From Lumbricus rubellus (taxonomy: Eukaryota > Annelida > Clitellata > Crassiclitellata > Lumbricidae), in NCBI GenBank assembly GCA_945859605.1, contig OX243816.1, forward strand, positions 28,051,143-28,115,142: a stretch of DNA of 64,000 nucleotides, given 5' to 3'. Positions within the stretch are counted from its first letter, which is position 1, and each line of letters starts with the position of its first letter. A model generated the notes under the pieces. It worked only from the letters and a program-made list of their open reading frames with translations, did no database searches and was not told the DNA's origin. Below, piece after piece: positions 54,792-64,000 of this stretch. The position numbers were made by a program, and so were the translations under genes.

Positions 54792-54887
54792 CTGTTGAGA
54801 ATATTAGCACTGTGTTGTTCCAGAGACCGTTTTTCTCTAAAGCATTAGTGATATTTCCAACAGCTTCATCGAGACACGATATCATGC
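54792..54887 (-). CDS. ARSB-like: Right sulfatase exon 5
   Basis: 96 nt; [20 protein letters not shown] then [13 protein letters not shown] split at the junction. Confidence 0.9.
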
Positions 54888-54956
54888 CTGAAAGAAATGA
54901 AATCACTCAAACCGAAATTTGAAATCGACCACTTTAACAAAAGTTTATGGAAATCC

Positions 54957-55680
54957 CATTCATTCATTCATTCATTCATTCATTCATTCATTCATTCATT
55001 CATTCATTCATTCATTCATTCATTCATTCATTCGCTCGTTCGTTCGTTCGTTCGTTCGTTCCTTCATTCATTCATTCATTCTATGCATTTATATAGCGTC
55101 TCTTCAAGGGGGCTACTCAGAGGTGCTCCCAACCGCAGCGCGGCCAAATGAAACTCTTAAGATGAGAGAGTAAAGCCTGAGAAAAACTTTTACAAAGAGA
55201 GCGGAGGGTAAGAGAAAGGCCATTCCAGGTAGAGGGTCCGACCACCGAGAAAGCACGGTACTGCAGAGTGTAAGTATGTGCAAAAGGGACTTAGAGCAGA
55301 CTCTGTTCAGTCGAGCGAAGGGAGCGGAAATGGTGAGAACTAAGAGTAGAGCTACAGAGCTCACAAAGGTAGGCAGGAGCAAGGCCTAGCATGCAGCGCC
55401 AGACTAGAGTAGATATGCTATACTCAATTCGCTGCTTGAGTGGGAGCCAGTGGAAGGGGGGTCACGCATATAGATGGAGATGTGGCTGAATTTGGGTGCG
55501 CGGCCAATAAGGCGGGCTGCAGAGCGCAGGACACAATCAAGGCAATTCAGGCGGGCAATTGGTATTCCAGGATAGAGAGAGAGCAGCAGTAGTCAAGTCT
55601 GGTGGTAACAAATGAATGAACAAGAGTTGCAGCAGCAGCAGTAGTAGTAAGCAAGCGAGTAACAGTGCGTAGTAGATATA
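54957..55680 (-). mobile_element. LINE 3' region with (ATTC)n tail, in intron 4
   Basis: (CATT)n and TTCG variants at 54957-55080, then minus-strand LINE sequence (atttatatagcgtctcttca, aggtgctcccaaccgc) decaying toward 55680. It has no counterpart in intron 4 of the middle copy, so it inserted after the duplication. Confidence 0.7.
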
Positions 55681-55714
55681 ACTAATCATTACAATTTAGC
55701 TCAGCAGTATGCAT

Positions 55715-55715
55715 A

Positions 55716-55772
<57 letters not shown>
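55715..55772. repeat. (CA)n microsatellite
   Basis: About 28 uninterrupted CA dinucleotides. Confidence 0.9.
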
Positions 55773-55779
<7 letters not shown>

Positions 55780-55918
55780 TATAGGCCTAGTGTTTATATA
55801 ATATCCATCACAAGAGTCACTCCTATTATGCTAACGGAATAGAAGTGATTAGATCAGATTATAATGAATCAGATAAGATAAGACAATTTAAAATACAATA
55901 ACAAAGTCATTAGCTGAC

Positions 55919-56030
55919 CTGCATATTTTCTCCTCTCTCCGTCAGTGATATTCTTGTATGGTTCTAGGTACTCATCCGGAATATGTAGCGGAGAATGAGC
56001 TGCCTGGAAGGGAACGTATAAAAAGAGAGG
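55919..56030 (-). CDS. ARSB-like: Right sulfatase exon 4
   Basis: 112 nt; PLFLYVPFQAAHSPLHIPDE, YLEPYKNITDGERRKYA. The catalytic His (AAHSPL) is kept. Confidence 0.9.
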
Positions 56031-56330
56031 CTGCAAAATAAATAAAAAGTCAATTTTATAGAGTAGATATGGAACTTTGAGTCAGGAAAAACATTTGTTT
56101 TACACCAATAATTAAAGGTTAAACATTAAGGTTTCTAACTAAAGACATAAAATGTCTAAATGTGAATTAAATGCTTTTTTCTTAAGACTGCAAGGCTCTT
56201 CTCATTTGTATTGCTCCCACACTTGTACTTGTTGATGAAACATCCCTCAAAACCCTTTCCATAATGACCTTGCATCCACGGGAGAGGTGTCAAACAGCTG
56301 GTCTGCAATTTTGGGTAGTCTTGATGCTTA

Positions 56331-57468
56331 GGGGAGAGTGCTCCAAGACGCCCATGCTAAGGAAAATTGTGCTTTTCTTCCATGTGGGATCCAAGAGAAG
56401 TACATGCTTCACCCTAATGTAAAGAGTGATCATTAATGAAGCAATGACAGCCAGTACAGAACACAATTCAATAAGATCAATTGTGGAAATTAAAAAGGTA
56501 GACCCCTCCAAACCGGGCGTCTTAGGAACCCTATACTACAAGACGCCCATAGGATGGGCATCTTGGAGCAATGGAAATCGACTAAAAACAAGAGGCATTG
56601 CAATCATGCATTTTAAACTAAAACAATAAACTGCTTGAGAGAAAGCAAATTAAACCAAAACTAAAAGATCCTAAAGATACAGAGCAACTAAAAACACCAA
56701 GAAGCAAAAATCCAATCTCATGTTGTAAGTCATTATTGTCATTTTCACTTTAATCACAGACTATCGACAAAATTGACATACGAATTCTTTGGATGTCTCT
56801 TCGTCTGCACATTCGGCATGACATCAACCTTTACACGTATTGCATTCTTTGCATTTCACTGAAGTTTTGGGCAAGGGTGAAATAGATTAAGTAAACACTG
56901 ATAAATTTCTATATGGCCCCGTTTTTTATGAGTAGAAGGTGGTGACATGGTATGCACCAATTCTTGGCCATTTGCTCATAGTATCAAAGACGCTCATGGG
57001 CATCTTGTAATCTCTATGCTTCCTATATATTCAAGATGCCCATGGGCTTCTTGTAATCTCTATGCTACCTATGTTTTCAAGACGCCCATGGGCTTCTTGT
57101 AATTTTCGAGTCCCCCTCTACTGACGCCATTTTATTTAACAATGTCAATGTGTAATGGTTAGATAAAACCATAAAAGCAATTATAAATGAACCCTAAATA
57201 AACGTTGAAATGCGCAAATTTTTACTAAATAAGGCTAAAGAGAAAATTAGGAAGATTCGTAAATGTGTACTTACAAAAAAAGTGGTGAAAATCTAGAAAA
57301 TTCATTTATCGCGTCAATATCTCGAATACTGAAACATTACTGTTATGGAAGGTTCACAAGATGTCGCTGCATGCAATGAGACAACTAAAACACGAATATG
57401 TATCTTTTCAACCGTTTTAAAGGGGGTGGGCGTCTTACTCGCCCTGGGCGTCTTGTAGCACTCTCCCC
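56331..57468. mobile_element. TA-flanked phrase-repeat element, CAAGACGCCCATGG type
   Basis: 1138 bp. Left end GGGGAGAGTGCTCCAAGACG; right end is the inverse with one difference. TA on both sides. The phrase CAAGACGCCCATGGG or its inverse recurs at 56350, 56542, 56995, 57034, 57078 and 57446. No transposase readable. The homologous intron of the middle copy lacks it. Confidence 0.78.
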
Positions 57469-60257
57469 TAAGCTGCTTTGTAGGCTATCGTACACTCTCA
57501 TGACATACGTTATGCATGGTAACGATCGCGCCTATTAAACTTAATACATTAGGCCTAGCCTATTGTAATATTCGAGATGGAATAGGCCTACCTATCATTA
57601 GGAAACGGATATTTTTGCGAACCTACAACTGATGACCCGGGAAGTTCGAGGTGCCATCTCTGCATTGCACTCACAAAAACCGTGGAACCTCGTTTTAAAA
57701 TGGTCGAAAGAAAAATTCAAAGGCAGACTCCCATTAGGCCTAACTGTTTGGTATACTGACTAAGTTATCTCAGAGTCGCAAAAATACGCTGAATAATAGA
57801 ATTTATACTATTAAAATAATTAGAACTGGAATGCATTCCATAGCCTATCAATATGGTCATCCATTAAAATACTGTAAAAAATCTAATGATCAGGTAGGCT
57901 GAATAAATCAGTTTGACTTTGATTTTCGTTAATGTTAACGAGGGTAACATAATGCATGGTGTGTCACTAAAATTGCTTACATGGTTAAGTAGCCTATGTC
58001 GTGCGCTAAAAAGGTAAGAACCTCTGCTTTAGGGTTTCTATTCTCATATTACTGCAGGGCTGTTTTAAAGAAATTCTTAGAACTGCACAACCCCTTCTTT
58101 CCTTTCCCATTCTCCATGGTAAATTACTTCCAACCGGAGGACAATGTCCTATTTTGCTAGTTTTAACTGCACAGAATTGCTTCTACAACTGCACAAATCC
58201 ATTTAGAACTGCGCGTTTTGTGTACAACTGCACGTTAAAAAGCCCTGTATGACCGCATAAGCAAATTTATCATCTTTTTATAGACTTTTTGGAGACTTTT
58301 AAATTTTATGGTCATGGTTACAACGAAACCTTTTTTTCAAATAAAACTTTGACTTTGTTATCATGTTAATATGCGACTCTATAAAACAACTTCTTGTTAA
58401 AGTTTTCATGACTTTATCGTTAATAAACAGCGGGAAAACAAGATCATGAAATGCGCTCCATGCAGCCTTCAGTTTTAGTAAAGACAGGTGAAAATGCAGT
58501 GGTTTCGGGACTCCTCCCCAGACTCCGCTTTGGAGCGTACGACGCTCTCCCAAGACGGGATTCGTGCCTTCGGCACTTGCAGCCTCACGCCTTTGGTGCT
58601 TGCAGTATGAGCATCCCCAGGAAAATGTTCTAGTTGCGTCCCGGGAGGTAGGGTTTAGGGCATTATAACCATCGTGGTGTTGCAAATGACTTTACTATTT
58701 TCGCGCGCGCAGCTGGACAATTCAAAGTGCGCATCACCTCTACGTCCACTGTGTCCCACTCGTTGTTTTCTGCGTCGACCACGCTTAGAAGAAATCTTGC
58801 AGGCATTCGAGGAATACGAAAAACGACAAAATGGTGAAGCAGCGTCTAAAAACTGCAGCGTCTGCAAAGGCCCGGAAAACATTCGAATCTGCCATTTTGG
58901 GGGAGGAGTTTTAGCACTGGTACGGTAACTTTCAAGGCATAATACATGTACCGGTAGTTGGGTCGTTTAGGGCAGGCTAATGGTAGGCACTATGACACGC
59001 AGAACGCACGGCTGCGGGTCGCTCCCTAATACCCTCCCATACGAGTAAACTCAACCTTTCATTCGGTAAATGGCGTTGGTAAATTGAGAAGTAAGACGTC
59101 ATATGGACGCCTTGCATGGCTGCAGTTAAATGGACAAGAAAAATCCGATTTTTTCAGGCTACGCAATTAGGCTAAATTGGAATCCTGCAATCACTCGTGA
59201 TCATCCGTTCATTATTGAATGTAGGCTAATCATAATTATTGTGTTGTGTCAGCTTGAAATTAAACTAAAAATTCTAATTTTTATTATTATTTGAAATAAA
59301 ACAATTTTAGTGAGATGTAAGCTTAGTATGCTGCCATTGCAATGTGGAAAATAAAAAAAATGACGAAAGGGCGCCACCCCATTTCCAAACAGCTCCCTGC
59401 TTGGCGCTAGGTGCGCACCTCGGCAATCGTTTGCCCCTCAGATACCTTGAGTTCCTACCATAAGAGGAGTCTTTATTAAGCACTGTTAAGTGACTTCTGA
59501 CTTATATAGCCATTATATTTCTATGTCCCACGTATGCTAATTTCTCATTTTCATTTGTTGGTAAATTTTACTACGGTACTTCGAATGTAGGCCTATAATG
59601 TTAGGATTCTTAGCAATAACCGTGGTGGCGCCAGGATTTCAGGTTTCGGGACTGAAGCCTTTCCTACCTCTCAGGGGCGCAACTAGAGCATTTTCCTTCA
59701 GGGTGCGATGATCCCACTGCTCACCAAGCATGTAACCATGGAAACACATGCGTTCCAATAAAACTCTTCTTCACCGTTTCCACTGCTCACCCAAATCACT
59801 TCAACGTTGTAACCACTGACCCCAGACACCGCTTGGTCACCTTTCGACGCTTCTCCCATACTCCCTAGTCGTTTGGGGCTTCTCGCCTTCGGCAATCGCG
59901 GCATCGCGCTTTCCGGGCTTGCAATTGCTCTGACTAGAAATCTCTGGTAAGTTCCACTAACTTTTGGACTGTGGTTGAGCCAATGCCTCCAGCACCTGTA
60001 AAAGAACTTCCAGCACTTCCATCATCATGCGACAATACTCTACATAAAGTCATAAACCACAAATAACAATAATAACTATCCGACTCAGAAGAGAAAATTT
60101 TCAAATGAATTACATCAGTTGAGATAAAATATTATAGGCCTACATAGAGAATTTTGGCATAAATATAGGCCTATGGGCAATTTTTACCGAAATTAATGGC
60201 GATACAGCAGCAATACTACGTCTATTTTATTTTTAAAAATACTTCTGTTGGAGTAAC
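57469..60257. other. Right sulfatase intron 3, exon-3 side
   Basis: 58055-58247 is a 193-bp hAT-like MITE (CAGGGCTGTTTTAA and inverted CAGGGCTTTTTAA) with decayed flanks tattactg/tatgaccg. 58500-58640 is the dispersed repeat of 9610 and 39430. A 84-codon frame at 58674-58928 (LEEILQAFEEYEKRQN, then CSVCKGPENIRIC) is unassigned. Otherwise nothing. Confidence 0.45.
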
Positions 60258-60496
60258 CTTCTCGTTGTTTGAAACGGCATGATCTTTAATGATGTTAACA
60301 GCCTTTTCAGCGAAAATGTGCGTTGAGTAGAGACCAGTGTAGTTTCTAGCAGGAGTAAGGCCGTGCCTCAAGTCAAGGCCACAAATTTGCTCTCGATTCT
60401 CATTTAGTTTGGCATTATCCTGGTTCCCATCTTTGCCGCTATCGAGGTCGTAACAATGATCGTGATTGTAGTGGTCTCCAGCTCCATTAAATAAAC
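60258..60496 (-). CDS. ARSB-like: Right sulfatase exon 3
   Basis: 239 nt, one codon shorter than the other copies but in frame. [40 protein letters not shown]. Ends with donor gttact. Confidence 0.9.
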
Positions 60497-60531
60497 CTGT
60501 AACGACAAGGATAACATGGTGCCAATGGTTC

Positions 60532-60630
60532 CACGACAACTGGTCTACAGACAACTCGTCTAACGACAAGTGGTCTCCAGACAATTCGTCTACGACAACT
60601 GGTCTACGACAATTCGTTGCTAGAAATTCG
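60532..60630. mobile_element. Phrase-repeat fragment, GACAACTGGTCTAC type (copy 3)
   Basis: ccacgacaactggtctacag, acaactcgtctaacg, acaagtggtctccag and similar; only one phrase end is present. In intron 2 of the right copy, next to exon 3. Confidence 0.6.
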
Positions 60631-61382
60631 ACAATGGTTGCTAGAAATTTAAAAATATGGAGATTACGATAACGATGCTAAGCGGCTGTTGCATCAGAAA
60701 ATGTCTCGAAATACGATTGTAGTTTCCTTGTTGTTTAATCTTTCACGAAGTGTAAAATAAAACCACTAATTATTGCTCAGGTTTATAGATACGCCATAGT
60801 GGAAATAAACCAAAGAAATATGATTTAGTTTTTACCAAAATATATAATCTATCCTCATGGTTTTTAATTTGGTGAAAACGGTTGAGAGGAAGTAAGGGAC
60901 ATTTTGATTCAGACCATGGCGCACGGTTCACAGTTCGATTAGGTCCAGCATTGGGGTTACCCACAATCTATCCTCAATGTTTTCATGGGACGATGTTAAA
61001 GGAATTTATCCGGAGCTTAACAAGTTACCAATTTTCAAAATTGCCCGCCAGTTTCACCAAAAGTCTGGAATTTTTGGCATTTTGCTGTTAGTCCGCTATG
61101 ACGAAATGCAGTGGTATCTAAATATTTTCCAAAAGATGTGTAGCCTAGGGCCTACACAGTCTCTTCTGAGATAGGCCTACACCAGAACTGCAGCAAAGCT
61201 CAGGTCGTTTTTGAGACAATATTATTAAAACTCCCTTGTGAGATTGTGTTATAAGGAGGTAATTATGTTCACAAAACGATTACCTACGAATTATGTGTAG
61301 GCCTAGTCGATGCCTATAACTGTATTATACAAAAGTATGTGCTGAAGAGCATGTTCCAGCATAAGAAATATTTGGGTCTTAC
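60631..61382. other. Right sulfatase intron 2
   Basis: No gene. 61000-61380 resembles 32590-32964 of the middle copy. Confidence 0.45.
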
Positions 61383-61569
61383 CAAAGTATGAATCAAAAC
61401 CTCGATAGATTGGAGTCACCCGCTCCTCATAGAATCCAAGATGCCACTTTCCAACTATGTGTGTTGCATAACCCTGTTCCTTCAGCTTGTTGGCAATTGT
61501 TGGCATTTCAGGAGGTAGCGAGTTTCGCTGACAGGGCTTGAGGACGCCATGCTGAAGTCTAGTGTGAAT
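61383..61569 (-). CDS. ARSB-like: Right sulfatase exon 2
   Basis: 187 nt. [44 protein letters not shown]. Open, with matching splice sites. Confidence 0.9.
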
Positions 61570-62858
61570 CTGGAATATAAATAATTTATACTAACTGCAT
61601 GCAAGACTCATTAAATGGTACAGTCGGAAAGAGAGAACAGATTCAAATCCCTCCTTGGATAGTTTCCTTGGCCAGCAAAGCCACGACAGGGATCGAGGCC
61701 TGCTTAAACATCGACGCTAGGCCTATATCATATAAAGTCGGCAAAAGCCAGAGCTACCATTTTCGGTACGGTGCCAGGCACGAGCTCCAGACTAATCCTC
61801 ACTAAAATTCTGCAAACGCTCCAGTCTATGCTGCACAAGCTCTCTGGAACGGACTCCCAAAAGAACTCCACGGTCCACCTGTTTTCTCATCTTCCTGTCG
61901 CCCCTTCTAACTTAACCTAACCTGTGCTTGAACTCTCCTCTGCAGATTTCCATTCACGACTAAAAACAGAACTCTTCAATCTGTAGGCCTATTCTGTCCG
62001 ATTCTAATCAAGTTCCACCGACCACGCACGATCACCATAATCACCGACTACCACCATAATTTATAACCATGCATGCTGTTTCGCAACCGAGAAAGATAAG
62101 CTGGCTGCAAAATATCTCGTTACTCATTTCATAGCCAGAAGAGGAAACTTGAGTATTTTCTATAAAAAAAACTTCTAGCAATCCGTTCGGCCCTTGCAGA
62201 GATGAACTTGGATTCTATTGATAAAAGCTTGGACGACAAGTTTGAATCAACGGTTTCAGTTTTCTATACCTGGTATCCATTCTATGCCCGATTTCAAAAC
62301 TTAGTCAGGCAGACAGGCACTTAAAAGTCCAGATCTCAGTCTTGTAGATACACACACACACAACTGAAGCTGCTCACACCTCAGTTCAAGTTTCAAGTCC
62401 AAGTTTTTATTGATTCCCGCCAACGTACAAGATATTATGAAGACACAATATAGGCCTAATAGAAAAATTACGTGTATACATGAATTACAGTAATGTAATG
62501 ATGAAATTTAATACGAAATTCAGATATATGAGCCAGCAGATTGATCAATCAAAAAGCAATTACAGCAGAGGATGTCACATTAAGTGTTTGGGAACAACAG
62601 GCCCACCAAAGGGACACAATCCCGCTAGGAGGGGGGGGCCTATTTAGCTAGGTAGAATTAAGAAAATTGAAGAGGACAGCTTTCAGCACGGAGAGGCAAA
62701 AATGTATATTTACAATTTACAATTTAGAGTTACAGGGCTGCGTTCCACTGATGATCATCACTTGATATTAATTGAATTGTTTTGTCACAGCCAACAAACA
62801 TTCAACCAGCACAGCGTTACATCTTGGACAGGGCCATTAATAGCCTACCATAGGTGCA
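61570..62858. other. Right sulfatase intron 1
   Basis: No gene. 61880-62330 is homologous to 34430-34900 of the middle copy; 62720-62858 to 34920-35060. Confidence 0.5.
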
Positions 62859-63612
62859 TTTGGTGCATTGCACCGAATGCCACATTTGGTGCGGTGCACC
62901 GAATGCCACATTTGGTGCGGTGCACCGAATGCCACATTTGGTGCGGTGCACCGAATGCCACATTTGGTGCGGTGCACCGAATGCCACATTTGGTGCGGTG
63001 CACCGAATGCCACATTTGGTGCGGTGCACCGAATGCCACATTTGGTGCGGTGCACCGAATGCCACATTTGGTGCGGTGCACCGAATGCCACATTTGGTGC
63101 GGTGCACCGAATGCCACATTTGGTGCGGTGCACCGAATGCCACATTTGGTGCGGTGCACCGAATGCCACATTTGGTGCGGTGCACCGAATGCCACATTTG
63201 GTGCGGTGCACCGAATGCCACATTTGGTGCGGTGCACCGAATGCCACATTTGGTGCGGTGCACCGAATGCCACATTTGGTGCGGTGCACCGAATGCCACA
63301 TTTGGTGCGGTGCACCGAATGCCACATTTGGTGCGGTGCACCGAATGCCACATTTGGTGCGGTGCACCGAATGCCACATTTGGTGCGGTGCACCGAATGC
63401 CACATTTGGTGCATTGCACCGAATGCCACATTTGGTGCGGTGCACCGAATGCCACATTTGGTGCGGTGCACCGAATGCCACATTTGGTGCGGTGCACCGA
63501 ATGCCACATTTGGTGCGGTGCACCGAATGCCACATTTGGTGCGGTGCACCGAATGCCACATTTGGTGCGGTGCACCGAATGCCACATTTGGTGCGGTGCA
63601 CCGAATGCCCCA
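62859..63612. repeat. 26-bp minisatellite, 29 units
   Basis: Exactly 29 units of 26 bp (TTTGGTGCGGTGCACCGAAT then GCCACA) with no indels. Units 1 and 22 have CATTG in place of CGGTG, and the last ends CCCA. Because 26 is not divisible by 3 and the unit lacks stops in all phases on both strands, all six frames are open, giving long false ORFs. Each unit carries the palindrome GGTGCACC. Confidence 0.97.
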
Positions 63613-64000
63613 AGAGTCTTGATACCGTATCTGCTTTAATTGTTGCCACTTGCTAAATGTCAGATGAAAAATTAATCTCAGAAACTCACTTGAAATTGAT
63701 GTAAGATTGGCAGGTATACGAAAGTTGGCTCTTAAAGATAATCAAGGTCATTCAAACTTACAGTCTGTTAAAGATTAGGATGAGATTAATGGACTTCAGG
63801 TTGTAGTCAGTAAGCTTTCAGTACAAGTGACTAAAGTTGACTCCAGACTTTTGTCGGTTAGAGTAGGCCCACGAATTGACTTTATAATTACCTCAAAGGC
63901 TAATCATTACTTATAAGCAAACTGTGTCATAATCCAGGGCAGTACGAGTGCATTAAAATTGACTCAAGACTGTCCTCGGTCAGAGTACGAATTCACGTTA
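63613..64000. other. Right sulfatase intron 1, beyond the minisatellite
   Basis: Homologous to 35090-35430 and 37030-37350 of the middle copy (gccacttgct, atgaaaaattaatctcaga, cgaattcac). Exon 1 is expected further right. Confidence 0.5.

Larger units (their letters stand above)
51066..61569 (-). pseudogene. ARSB-like: Arylsulfatase B-like gene, right copy, frameshifted in exon 7; exon 1 off window
   Basis: Exons 2-8 are 61569-61383, 60496-60258, 56030-55919, 54887-54792, 53547-53307, 52741-52586 and 51334-51066, in the same order and phase as the middle copy. Sequence is close to the middle copy: VGKWHLGFYEE, AVHSPL, STDNGG and [12 protein letters not shown] keep the active-site residues. 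Exon 3 is one codon shorter. Exon 7 carries a tandem ACTC duplication (52618-52625) making it 156 instead of 152 nt. The frame then reads [11 protein letters not shown].. and meets TGA within about a dozen codons of exon 8, removing roughly the last 100 residues. Exon 8 itself is intact in the original frame, so the lesion is recent, or is an allele or a sequence error. Confidence 0.82.

Noticed and set aside
58055..58247. Clean hAT MITE with target duplication
   Set aside because: Ends match, but flanks (tattactg and tatgaccg) agree at only six of eight bases, so the duplication is not secure.
58674..58928. 84-codon frame with LEEILQAFEEYEKRQN and a CSVC..C motif, possibly a host exon
   Set aside because: No family recognised, no paralogous support and no clear splice sites; left as unassigned.
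62859..63612. Possible CRISPR-like array
   Set aside because: Units are identical with no spacers, and the window is clearly eukaryotic.
62702..63656. Long open frames of 246-306 codons in all six frames with a 26-residue repeat
   Set aside because: They result from a stop-free 26-bp tandem repeat read in every phase; no host protein features, splice signals or codon bias.

Overview
This is a repeat-rich eukaryotic window. It has spliced genes, no bacterial features and no rRNA or CRISPR locus. The repeat types (Polinton, RTE-like and CR1/L2-like LINEs, tRNA-derived SINEs, Tc1/mariner, many hAT-type elements) and the very frequent motif taggcct suggest a marine invertebrate, perhaps an echinoderm or another deuterostome. 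That placement is an inference; no species-diagnostic gene is present.

The host genes are three tandem copies of an arylsulfatase B (N-acetylgalactosamine-4-sulfatase) family gene, all on the minus strand. The middle copy (40939 to 19310) is complete: eight exons, consistent splice phases, 527 codons, and all the ARSB catalytic residues I checked. The right copy (exons 2-8, 61569 to 51066; exon 1 lies beyond base 64000) carries a 4-bp tandem duplication that shifts the frame in exon 7. The left copy (13065 to 2550, continuing off the left edge) has its signal-peptide exon split by a CR1/L2-like LINE. Introns and flanks of the copies are recognisably homologous, so one copy often shows the pre-insertion state of a transposon found in another. 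The left and middle copies share a TATAAATA box about 110 bp upstream of the ATG.

Layout: 1-1.76 kb, decayed Polinton end (PLA2-like tail, integrase with chromodomain, small Cys-rich ORF, tandem terminal repeats). 2.5-13.1 kb, left sulfatase with introns full of LINE, SINE and DNA elements. 13.2-19.3 kb, spacer with a pyrimidine-rich repeat pair, a mariner nested in a Tc1, and a short element with long inverted arms. 19.3-40.9 kb, middle sulfatase. 41-51 kb, spacer with a deleted mariner, several LINE and SINE remnants and nested hAT elements. 51.1-64 kb, right sulfatase, with a 29-unit, 26-bp minisatellite in its intron 1.

The most unusual theme is a set of DNA elements of unrelated sequence whose ends are not simple inverted repeats. 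Each is built from a short phrase repeated imperfectly in tandem at one end and in inverted orientation at the other (phrases such as GGACAAAATGTCCC, GGTCCACTATTCCGAA, GACAACTGGTCTAC, GGGGTGACTTTGGCCC, CAAGACGCCCATGG, TTTCAGCGACC). Several have clean target-site duplications or an empty paralogous site. None encodes a transposase I can recognise.
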